A stretch of 14,996 bases of DNA from Ruminococcus sp. Its GTDB lineage: Bacteria; Bacillota; Clostridia; Oscillospirales; Ruminococcaceae. The notes beneath the pieces are model-generated. The model ran no database searches. It worked only from the letters and a program-made list of their open reading frames with translations, and was not told where the DNA came from. Position 1 is the first letter of the stretch. Every line of letters begins with the position of its first letter. This document shows, piece by piece, positions 7,217 through 13,528 of this stretch. Made by a program: the position numbers and the translations under genes. The DNA lies in NCBI GenBank assembly GCA_017622635.1, contig JAGAQS010000071.1, positions 1-14,996 of the forward strand, written 5' to 3'.

Positions 7217-8272
7217 ATGAGAAAGATTATATCTGTTATATCTGTCCTTATGTTATCGGGCAGTCTGTATGCAGGTTCGGCTATGGCGGAAAATGCGGTT
7301 GCAGGCGACGTGAACGGTGACGGTATATGTGGTGTGGCTGATTTGAACCTTGTCAATGACTACGTTCTTGGAAAGATTCAATTTTCCGAAAATCAGTGTT
7401 ACAGTGCGGATATGAACGGCGACAGTCGGGTTGATTCGTTTGACCTTGTTGTTATGCGTAGAAAACTGACTGTTGCCGACGCTGTTCTGCCCGTCGGAAA
7501 GTATACGGGCGTGTCTGAAAACGGTATCCGTCACTATACATTCTTTGAGGGCGGAGGAAACTACATTGACGATTCAACGGGAATGGGTTCGTTGTTTGCA
7601 TGGGAAATAAACGGAAACAATATCACAGTTCATATAAGTTCTGCCGAAAATACGACAAACGACGTTATCGAATGGACTGACGAAAATCATTTTAATATTG
7701 TATGGGAGGACGGAACAGTGGAAAAATTTTCACCAAACCGTGTTGAAGTAATTGACGGTGTAACATATATTGACGGTATTCTTATTGCAAATAAAAGTTA
7801 CGGACTGCCCGTAAATTATAATCCAAACGGTCTTACAGCCGAAACTCAGAAAGCTTTCAACGAAATGGCTTCCGACGCATCAAAGGACGGTTTATGTCTT
7901 TGTGTATATTCGGGATTCCGTTCGTACATCTATCAGCAACAGATTTATAACAACTATGTTTCACTTTACGGTCAGGTAACAGCTGACACCTTTTCAGCAC
8001 GTGCAGGACATTCCGAACATCAGACGGGTCTTGCAATTGATGTGAACTGTGCCGACGATTCTTTTGACGGTACACCCGAAGCGTTGTGGCTTGCCGAAAA
8101 TTCGTGGAAGTACGGTTTTATAATACGTTATCCAAAAGGAAAACAGGATATTACAGGTTACAAGTATGAACCGTGGCACGTCCGTTATCTCGGTAAGGAA
8201 ACAGCGGAAAAGGTTTACCGTTCGGGACTCACTCTTGAGGAGTATCTCGGAATTGATTCAGTATATAAATAA
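7217..8272 (+). CDS. Secreted dockerin + VanY-type D,D-carboxypeptidase (M15B)
   Basis: The 351-aa exported protein has four parts. Residues 1-24 are a signal peptide ending AMA. Residues 28-85 are a type I dockerin with two calcium-loop repeats (DVNGDGICGVADL and DMNGDSRVDSFDL), which normally plugs into a cohesin on a scaffoldin. Residues about 93-172 form a short beta-rich module I do not recognise. Residues about 180-351 are an M15B/VanY peptidase with SGFRS at 232-236, zinc ligands H268 and D275 in HQTGLAID, catalytic E318 and third ligand H321 in EPWHVRY. The peptidase is expected to trim the terminal D-Ala from peptidoglycan stem peptides. GAGGTGAT lies just before ATG 7217. The 76-bp gap after nadB has no clear terminator or promoter. 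Dockerins usually sit on plant-fibre enzymes, so a cell-wall peptidase carrying one is unusual. Confidence 0.9.
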   Translation: MRKIISVISVLMLSGSLYAGSAMAENAVAGDVNGDGICGVADLNLVNDYVLGKIQFSENQCYSADMNGDSRVDSFDLVVMRRKLTVADAVLPVGKYTGVSENGIRHYTFFEGGGNYIDDSTGMGSLFAWEINGNNITVHISSAENTTNDVIEWTDENHFNIVWEDGTVEKFSPNRVEVIDGVTYIDGILIANKSYGLPVNYNPNGLTAETQKAFNEMASDASKDGLCLCVYSGFRSYIYQQQIYNNYVSLYGQVTADTFSARAGHSEHQTGLAIDVNCADDSFDGTPEALWLAENSWKYGFIIRYPKGKQDITGYKYEPWHVRYLGKETAEKVYRSGLTLEEYLGIDSVYK

Positions 8273-8301
8273 TATATTTTTATAAATAAGGGAGGTTGAA
8301 C

Positions 8302-9309
8302 ATGACCTTTGAAAAAAAGTTTGACAGCTATCTTTCAAAAATTGAAAGAATAAGATGTCAGACGGAGGATTTTACGGAAGAAGCCACAAAAACAGCTTTG
8401 ATAATGCCGTTTTTTTCGGTACTGGGATATGATGTCTTTGATACAAATGAGTTTATGCCGGAATTTACGTGCGACGTTGCTACAAAAAAAGGTGAAAAGG
8501 TTGACTATGCCATATTGAAAGATGGTGAACCGATAATTATAATTGAAGCCAAAAGGGCAGGTATGAAATTGCAGAAACAACAGCAGGGGCAGTTGTTCAG
8601 GTATTTTTCTACAAACAGATGCAGGGTGGCTATACTTACAAACGGAATAATATATCAGTTTTTCAGTGATTTGAATGCTCCTAATATAATGGACGATGAA
8701 CCTTTTCTTTCATTTAATATTTTTGAAGATGACCCGTCCATATATATTTCTTCTATAAAACAATTTTGTAAAGAAGAATTTGATATAAAGAATGTTATTT
8801 CAAAAGCAGTTTTTCAAAAGTATGCGACGGTTGTTGAGAAAACATTGAAACAGGATTTGCTGAATCCGAGTGACGAGCTTGTGAAGTATTTTCTGTCAAG
8901 ACCCGAAGTAAAAACAGGAAACCGTATTACTTCGCAGATGATAGAAAAACACCGTGAAATGACCAGACAGGCTATGCTTAAAGTTTTCGGAGCAGAAATA
9001 ATGACTGTTTCAAGTCAGGAAGAAATAATTTCTGAAAATTCTGATGATTTTTCGGAGGTTGTTCAATCTTCGTCAATACAGGATATATCACAAAATTTAC
9101 AAAATATTTTAAAAACTATTATTCCGGATTTCTTTTCCGTGTCGGAAGATTCTGATAATTATTTGCGTCTGCATATATACACGTCTTCAAACAGAAAAAT
9201 CGGAAATATAAAAATAATTAAGTCTGATTTTTCTATACAATGGAAGAAAACAGGAAGTTCGGAAATATATATATTACAATCTGAAGAAGATATCAGAAAT
9301 TACATATAA
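8302..9309 (+). CDS. Stand-alone HsdR N-terminal/PD-(D/E)XK nuclease-like protein
   Basis: The 335-aa protein resembles the nuclease domain at the N-terminus of type I restriction HsdR subunits, found alone in proteins described as predicted type IV restriction endonucleases (COG2810-like). The nuclease core is visible: E26/E27, D68 in VDYAILKDG, then IIIIEAKR with E82 and K84, and the supporting QLFRYF motif (Q97-Y101). There is no helicase domain and no hsdM or hsdS partner nearby. The C-terminal part (about 260-335) is beta-rich and unrecognised. ATG 8302 has GGGAGG 6 bases upstream; a TTG two codons earlier is too close to that site. The gene uses more AT-rich codons than nadB and nadC on either side, which suggests it was acquired. 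Defence against foreign or modified DNA is the usual guess and is unproven. Confidence 0.8.
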   Translation: MTFEKKFDSYLSKIERIRCQTEDFTEEATKTALIMPFFSVLGYDVFDTNEFMPEFTCDVATKKGEKVDYAILKDGEPIIIIEAKRAGMKLQKQQQGQLFRYFSTNRCRVAILTNGIIYQFFSDLNAPNIMDDEPFLSFNIFEDDPSIYISSIKQFCKEEFDIKNVISKAVFQKYATVVEKTLKQDLLNPSDELVKYFLSRPEVKTGNRITSQMIEKHREMTRQAMLKVFGAEIMTVSSQEEIISENSDDFSEVVQSSSIQDISQNLQNILKTIIPDFFSVSEDSDNYLRLHIYTSSNRKIGNIKIIKSDFSIQWKKTGSSEIYILQSEEDIRNYI

Positions 9310-9327
9310 TGCGAAAGGAAAATAAAA

Positions 9328-10167
9328 ATGAAGTTATTACAGTGCTATATTGACAATATAATAACTACCGCACTTATGGAAGATATAAATTATATCGACG
9401 CTGCGGCAGACAATCTCATTCCGGAGGAACACAGAAGTTCCGCATATTATGTGGCAAAGGACACGGGCGTTGTGTGCGGAATTGAAGTTGCAAAGCGTGT
9501 GTTTGAACTTGCAGGCGGTGACGTTGATTTTAAAATACTAATGAAAGACGGTACAAAGGTTAACAAGGGTGATATTATAGCCGAAATGGAAGGCAGTACC
9601 CTTACACTTTTAAAGGGTGAAAGAACAGCCCTGAACCTTTTACAGCATATGTCAGGAATCGCAACAGCTACAAATAAGTGCGTTGAACTGGTTGCAGGTA
9701 CAAAGGCATCTGTAACCGACACAAGAAAAACTCTCCCCGGACTGCGTGCTTTACAGAAGTATTCCGTTACAGTCGGCGGTGGAAAAAATCACAGATTCAA
9801 TCTTTCGGATTGTGCCATGCTGAAAGACAACCACATTGACGCTTACGGCGGTATTACTCCGGCAGTTACCGCACTCCGTGAAAAAATCGGTCATACGGTA
9901 AAGGTTGAAGTTGAAGTGCGTACACTTGACGAACTCAGGGAGGCACTCGACAATAAGGTTGAAATAATCATGCTCGACAATATGTCAAATGATGACATGA
10001 AAAAAGCCGTTGAAATTACAGACGGTCGTGCCTTGCTCGAAGCGTCGGGAAACGTTACCGCCGATAATATACATTCAGTTGCAGAAACGGGCGTTGATAT
10101 AATATCACTCGGTGCATTGACTCACTCTGTAAAATGTTTTGACATTTCAATGAAGATAAACAAATAA
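9328..10167 (+). CDS. nadC: Quinolinate phosphoribosyltransferase (decarboxylating)
   Basis: The 279-aa protein has the full length of NadC, which joins quinolinate and PRPP to give nicotinate mononucleotide, CO2 and pyrophosphate. Signature stretches are ERTALNLLQHMSGIAT (98-113), the substrate-binding DTRKTLPGLR (131-140), GGGKNHRFNLSD (150-161) with KDNHI (166-170), VEVEVRTLDE (193-202), MLDN (215-218), EASGNV (238-243) and the C-terminal SLGALTH (260-266). Start ATG 9328 has AAAGGAAA upstream. It lies 18 bp after the nuclease-like gene and 9 bp before the membrane-protein gene. It belongs to the same pathway as nadB about 2.2 kb upstream, so the two are likely remnants or an interrupted form of a nad operon; nadA is not in view. 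Confidence 0.96.
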   Translation: MKLLQCYIDNIITTALMEDINYIDAAADNLIPEEHRSSAYYVAKDTGVVCGIEVAKRVFELAGGDVDFKILMKDGTKVNKGDIIAEMEGSTLTLLKGERTALNLLQHMSGIATATNKCVELVAGTKASVTDTRKTLPGLRALQKYSVTVGGGKNHRFNLSDCAMLKDNHIDAYGGITPAVTALREKIGHTVKVEVEVRTLDELREALDNKVEIIMLDNMSNDDMKKAVEITDGRALLEASGNVTADNIHSVAETGVDIISLGALTHSVKCFDISMKINK

Positions 10168-10176
10168 AAATTTATT

Positions 10177-10662
10177 ATGATTACATTGACTGATGTGCTG
10201 AAACGAAACCACCCTTTGACTGTATACGAAGATTCAATAATTAATTGTGTGATTGCTTGTTTGATTACATTTGTTGTAGTACTGTTTTCATTCATATATA
10301 TACTTATTGAAAACGGTATTAAAGAGTTGGTTTCAGTTATTTCAACTATAAACGGTATATCTGTCAGTCTGGCTGTATGGCTTTTTATACTGATTTGTAT
10401 GTTTTTGTCCGGAGTAGGATATATTGTCCGTCATAATAAAGCAGTGAAAAAAGGAATCCGTTACAGTGGAACAGTTGTAGAACGGAAACATTATTTTACA
10501 GGTGCAAGAAGTCCTGTAAAACACCGTTTTGCTATTCAGATTGATACAGGAAAAATTATAAAATCTCCGGTTTATACAGATGTCCCCGAGCCTTTTAAAT
10601 ACTGTGATGTGTATTTTTACAAAAAGAAATATTACTTTTCCGGATTTAACTGGAATGATTAA
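10177..10662 (+). CDS. Small two-helix membrane protein, unknown function
   Basis: The 161-aa protein has two strongly hydrophobic helices at about residues 22-44 and 63-84, a short connecting loop, and a basic, probably cytoplasmic C-terminal part (about 86-161) rich in Tyr, Phe and Lys that may fold into beta strands. No catalytic motif or known family is recognised. No Shine-Dalgarno sequence precedes ATG 10177, which is only 9 bp after the nadC stop, so translation may depend on ribosomes finishing nadC; the true start is therefore less certain than elsewhere. A strong terminator 11 bp after the stop marks it as the last gene of the nadB-nadC unit. A role in nicotinate or quinolinate handling would be pure speculation. 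Confidence 0.65.
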   Translation: MITLTDVLKRNHPLTVYEDSIINCVIACLITFVVVLFSFIYILIENGIKELVSVISTINGISVSLAVWLFILICMFLSGVGYIVRHNKAVKKGIRYSGTVVERKHYFTGARSPVKHRFAIQIDTGKIIKSPVYTDVPEPFKYCDVYFYKKKYYFSGFNWND

Positions 10663-10672
10663 TTAACTTTTT

Positions 10673-10702
10673 CTGTCCCGAATAAGTCGGGGCAGTTTTT
10701 TT
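10673..10702 (+). terminator. Rho-independent terminator of the nadB-nadC unit
   Basis: CTGTCCCGA (10673-10681) pairs with TCGGGGCAG (10687-10695) over 9 bp, with one G-U pair and a 5-nt loop, followed directly by seven T. Its 3' arm and T run are part of a 30-bp sequence that recurs at 11491-11520. Confidence 0.93.
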
Positions 10703-10712
10703 GTGTATCATA
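10683..10712 (+). repeat. Direct repeat, left copy (DR-L)
   Basis: This 30-bp copy begins TAAGTCGGGGCAG, has seven T, and ends GTGTATCATA. It matches 11491-11520 at 29 of 30 bases, the exception being A10707 versus G11515. The two copies are 808 bp apart and bracket the DJ-1 family gene. The left copy includes the 3' arm of an intact terminator, and its last five bases overlap the 14-bp inverted repeat. Confidence 0.9.
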
Positions 10713-10721
10713 AAGAAGTTT
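10708..10721 (+). repeat. 14-bp inverted repeat, left end of cassette
   Basis: TCATAAAGAAGTTT is a perfect reverse complement of 11467-11480. The matching stops at exactly 14 bp on both sides. The pair delimits a 773-bp segment holding the DJ-1 family gene, its promoter and a terminator, like the termini of a small insertion cassette. Confidence 0.8.
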
Positions 10722-10765
10722 AAGCCTCGGAGCAATTATTGATAACTGCTTCGGGGCTTGTTTTT
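10722..10765. terminator. Second hairpin terminator, probably bidirectional
   Basis: AAGCCTCGGAGCA (10722-10734) pairs with TGCTTCGGGGCTT (10747-10759) over 13 bp including two G-U type pairs, with a 12-nt loop. On the plus strand GTTTTT follows; on the minus strand a looser T-rich stretch follows, 38 bp after the stop of the DJ-1 family gene. It probably ends that gene's transcript and backs up the terminator at 10673. Confidence 0.75.
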
Positions 10766-10802
10766 AATATTCGATTACCCGTATAAATCAGAATTCAGCA
10801 CA

Positions 10803-11384
10803 TTACTCAAACCCCATAGCAGCTTTTACATTGTGCATTTCTTTTGTTCCTATAAGGTTTTCTAAAAGAGTGAATGCAACCTCTGGTGCGGTTTGTGGGC
10901 AATACGAAGTAATGATATTATCAGTTTTAACAACAGGCTCATTAACAATTTCTACACCATATTCTGCAAGCTGTTTCTGTCTTTGTCCGTTATTCAGATG
11001 ATAAGTGGTAGCTTTTTTTCCTGTTAAAATACCACTATAGGCGAGTGCAAGAGCTGCAACACAAACTGTTGCAATTATCTTGTGTTGACTGTTGAATGTA
11101 TTAATAATATCAGATAATTCTTTGGAAAAGGCTTCTTCATAAAACCCAAACTCCTCAAAACCGCCTGGAATAGCTAACGCATCATATTCGTCCACACAAA
11201 TATCTTTTAATAATACATCAACAGTTACAGGAACACCAAAAGTGCTAATAACAGTTTTTTGGAATCCACAAGTGATTACTTCAACATCATAATGATAATC
11301 ATTTCTTGCCCATCCCATAACATCAACAAATACACTTGCTTCCAGTGTTTCAAAGCCTTTTGCAAGGAATAAAAGTATTTTCAT
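10803..11384 (-). CDS. DJ-1/PfpI family protein
   Basis: The 193-aa protein has the DJ-1/PfpI flavodoxin-like fold. It opens MKILLFLAKGFETLEA, placing the family's conserved glutamate at about E12 or E15. IPGGFEEFG at 72-80 is the typical glycine loop. The reactive cysteine is C108 in IIATVCVAALALA at the nucleophile elbow, followed by GILTGKKATTYH at 118-129. Family members include glyoxalase III, deglycase-like and protease-like proteins; which activity applies cannot be told. Start ATG 11384 has GGAGG 7 bases upstream and a consensus promoter. The gene differs from its neighbours: CAA is common among its glutamine codons, it has few GAC or CCG codons, and it is more AT-rich. It lies alone and opposite to both flanking units within a repeat-bounded segment, suggesting horizontal acquisition. 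Confidence 0.93.
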   Translation of the reverse strand: MKILLFLAKGFETLEASVFVDVMGWARNDYHYDVEVITCGFQKTVISTFGVPVTVDVLLKDICVDEYDALAIPGGFEEFGFYEEAFSKELSDIINTFNSQHKIIATVCVAALALAYSGILTGKKATTYHLNNGQRQKQLAEYGVEIVNEPVVKTDNIITSYCPQTAPEVAFTLLENLIGTKEMHNVKAAMGFE

Positions 11385-11420
11385 TTTTTTACCTCCGAAT
11401 TCCGATTTATATTAGTAATA

Positions 11421-11449
11421 ATTATATATCAAAGCTGGTGCATTGTCAA
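11421..11449 (-). promoter_or_regulatory. Consensus promoter of the DJ-1 family gene
   Basis: On the minus strand TTGACA (11449-11444), a 17-bp spacer and TATAAT (11426-11421) give a perfect sigma-70 promoter; transcription should begin near 11414. It lies inside the inverted-repeat-bounded segment, so the cassette carries its own promoter. No clear operator dyad is seen in the spacer. Confidence 0.87.
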
Positions 11450-11466
11450 TAGAAATGCTATTGCGA

Positions 11467-11480
11467 AAACTTCTTTATGA
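11467..11480 (-). repeat. 14-bp inverted repeat, right end of cassette
   Basis: AAACTTCTTTATGA is the perfect reverse complement of 10708-10721. The base run just outside it is GTGTC; outside the left copy it is GTGTA, so four of five bases agree. This could be a decayed target-site duplication or chance. Confidence 0.8.
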
Positions 11481-11481
11481 G

Positions 11482-11520
11482 TGTCCGTCTTAAGTCGGGG
11501 CAGTTTTTTTGTGTGTCATA
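11482..11520 (+). repeat. Direct repeat, right copy (DR-R 11491-11520), with a degenerate terminator
   Basis: Bases 11491-11520 repeat 10683-10712 with one change. Here the 5' arm of the hairpin is altered: TGTCC (11482-11486) can pair with GGGCA (11498-11502) over only 5 bp, against 9 bp in the left copy. As a plus-strand terminator it should be weaker. Its final GTGTCA may serve as part of the -35 of asnB. Confidence 0.85.
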
Positions 11521-11542
11521 TAGACATTATACCGCATATAAT
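11513..11542 (+). promoter_or_regulatory. Candidate asnB promoter
   Basis: TATAAT (11537-11542) lies 18 bp after GTGTCA (11513-11518), a 4-of-6 match to TTGACA. The -35 falls in the last part of the repeated sequence. The leader to asnB is only about 24 nt, too short for a T-box. Confidence 0.45.
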
Positions 11543-11572
11543 AATACAAACCACAAAAGGAGGTTGTTTTTT

Positions 11573-13390
11573 ATGTGCGGAATTGCAGGGGCGATTAGCT
11601 TTAAAGAAGATATGCGTGAGGAAATGAAAGTATATGAGAATATGCAGCACGCACTTCTGCGGAGAGGTCCTGACCAGAGGGGTATTGTACTTACAAAGGA
11701 ATCGGCTCTTATTCATACAAGACTTGCCGTTATAGATATCCCGAACGGCAGACAGCCAATGTCTTTCGGTGACTTCACAATTGTATATAACGGTGAACTT
11801 TATAATACCGACGAAATACGTCGTGAACTCAAAGACGATTTTGAATTTGAAACACATTCCGATACGGAAGTTGTACTTAAAAGCTATATCAAATGGGGCG
11901 AAAAGTGTCTTGATAAATTCAACGGTATATTTGCGTTTGCTGTATACAATCAGAAACAGAAAAAACTTTTTCTTGCACGTGACAGAATAGGAGTAAAACC
12001 GTTATTCTATTATATGAATGAAAATAAACTTATTTTTTCCTCGGAAATACCTGCACTTCTTGAACACCCCGACGTGCCACACGAAATAGATGAGCAGGGA
12101 GTGGCGGAACTTCTTCTTATAGCCCCCGGACGCACTCCGTCATGTGGTGTTATAAAGGGTATTAAGGAGGTAAAAGCAGGCTGGTGCGGTTATTACACTG
12201 AAAACGGTCTTGAACTTCATGAATACTGGAGACTGAAAGCTTTTGAACTTCATGAAACCTTTGAACAGACTGTTGAACACGTCAGGGAACTTGTTCTTGA
12301 TGCTATACGCCGTCAGCTTGTTTCGGACGTTCCCGTGTGTACTTTTCTGTCAGGCGGGCTTGATTCAAGTCTGATTTCGTCGGTTGCCTCTGCCGAAATG
12401 AAAAAACACGGTAAAATTCTTGATACATTTTCGGTTGACTACCGTGACAATGACAAATATTTTCAGAAAAGTCACTTTCAGCCGAACAGTGACCCCGAAT
12501 ACATTCAATGTATGGTTGATTATCTCGGTACAAATCATCACTGGACAGTTGTTGACACACCTGAACTTGTAAACGCTTTGTATGATGCGACGGAAGCACG
12601 TGGACTGCCCGGAATGGCGGACGTTGATGCGTCGTTGCTGATATTCTGCCGTGAAATAAAAAAGCATGGTACTGTTGCATTGTCGGGAGAGTGTGCGGAC
12701 GAAATTTTCGGCGGTTATCCTTGGTACAGGGATAAAGATATAAGAATGACGGACGGTTTTCCGTGGGCTCAGAGTACCGCATACAGAAAGAATTTTATCA
12801 GTGATTATTATGCGGAAAAAATAAATGCGGAAGAATACGTATACAGTGCCTACAGGAATACCGCCGACTATGCTATGAAACTGCCGTCCGACAGTCCGCT
12901 TGAATACCGTATGAGAGAAATGACACAATTAAATTTTCACTGGTTTATGCAGACATTGCTTGACCGTAAAGACAGAATGAGTATGTACAGCGGACTTGAA
13001 GTACGTGTGCCTTTCTGTGATTACAGAATAGCGGAGTATCTGTATAATGTACCGTGGGAGTACAAGGACTATCAGGGCAGGGAAAAAGGTCTGTTGCGTG
13101 AGGCTATGAAAGACTGGTTGCCTGACAAGGTTCTCTGGCGTAAAAAATCACCGTATCCGAAAACACACAACCCTGCTTTTCTTGATGCTGTTACGGAAAA
13201 ACTGTCTGCCGTTATGGACGAAAAGGATAATATACTTTTTGAAATTGTCAGACGTGAGGAACTTGAAAAACTTCTGAAACATTATGACCATGTGCAGTGG
13301 TACGGTCAGCTTATGAACTTACCGCAGACTATAGCGTTTTTCTTACAGCTTGACCACTGGCTGAAACGCTATAAAATAAAACTTATTTAA
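11573..13390 (+). CDS. asnB: Glutamine-hydrolysing asparagine synthetase
   Basis: The 605-aa enzyme makes asparagine from aspartate, ATP and glutamine. The N-terminal glutaminase starts MCGIAG, with Cys2 the nucleophile once Met is removed; R50 in HTRLAVID, YNGE at 72-75 and D98 in HSDTE build the glutamine pocket. The synthetase half has the PP-loop SGGLDSS at 260-266, SGECADEIFGGYPWY at 371-385 and LDRKDRMSM at 463-471. The frame is open back to 11477, but ATG 11573 is certain because Cys must follow the initiator Met and AGGAGG lies 9 bases before it. It is a single-gene unit after the DJ-1 cassette; the next gene has its own promoter. No GC-rich terminator follows the stop. A role in peptidoglycan or peptide amidation is possible for some AsnB relatives, but ordinary asparagine synthesis is the default. 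Confidence 0.95.
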   Translation: MCGIAGAISFKEDMREEMKVYENMQHALLRRGPDQRGIVLTKESALIHTRLAVIDIPNGRQPMSFGDFTIVYNGELYNTDEIRRELKDDFEFETHSDTEVVLKSYIKWGEKCLDKFNGIFAFAVYNQKQKKLFLARDRIGVKPLFYYMNENKLIFSSEIPALLEHPDVPHEIDEQGVAELLLIAPGRTPSCGVIKGIKEVKAGWCGYYTENGLELHEYWRLKAFELHETFEQTVEHVRELVLDAIRRQLVSDVPVCTFLSGGLDSSLISSVASAEMKKHGKILDTFSVDYRDNDKYFQKSHFQPNSDPEYIQCMVDYLGTNHHWTVVDTPELVNALYDATEARGLPGMADVDASLLIFCREIKKHGTVALSGECADEIFGGYPWYRDKDIRMTDGFPWAQSTAYRKNFISDYYAEKINAEEYVYSAYRNTADYAMKLPSDSPLEYRMREMTQLNFHWFMQTLLDRKDRMSMYSGLEVRVPFCDYRIAEYLYNVPWEYKDYQGREKGLLREAMKDWLPDKVLWRKKSPYPKTHNPAFLDAVTEKLSAVMDEKDNILFEIVRREELEKLLKHYDHVQWYGQLMNLPQTIAFFLQLDHWLKRYKIKLI

Positions 13391-13430
13391 TAAAATGTTT
13401 TTAATATGTTGGCACTGCAAAAATTTTTTC

Positions 13431-13459
13431 TTGACAAATCATTTTAATGGTGATATACT
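13431..13459 (+). promoter_or_regulatory. Strong promoter of the HTH-cupin-acyl-CoA synthetase gene
   Basis: TTGACA (13431-13436), a 17-bp spacer and TATACT (13454-13459) preceded by TG (13451-13452) form an extended -10 promoter. Transcription should begin near 13466, about 63 nt before the start codon. Confidence 0.87.
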
Positions 13460-13465
13460 TTATTA

Positions 13466-13489
13466 GGTGTTTTTTTAGGGAAAAACATC
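13466..13489 (+). promoter_or_regulatory. Inverted repeat at transcript start
   Basis: GGTGTTTTT (13466-13474) and AAAAACATC (13481-13489) pair over 9 bp, with one G-U, around a 6-nt loop, starting exactly at the predicted first transcribed base. It could be an operator for autoregulation by the HTH domain encoded just downstream, or a 5' mRNA-stabilising hairpin. The arm is AT-rich, so chance is possible. Confidence 0.45.
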
Positions 13490-13528
13490 AGTTTTTAAAT
13501 GATTTTAAAAGAAAGGAGCAGGCTAACT

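Noticed and set aside
11477..11572. N-terminal extension of asnB by 32 residues
   Set aside because: The glutaminase needs Cys directly after the initiator Met, and AGGAGG is spaced for ATG 11573.
11507..11572. T-box or riboswitch in front of asnB
   Set aside because: The leader after the likely start is about 24 nt and shows no specifier or antiterminator structure.
12303..12928. Long open frames antisense to asnB
   Set aside because: They lack ribosome sites and protein-like composition, and mirror the codon bias of the clear asnB gene.
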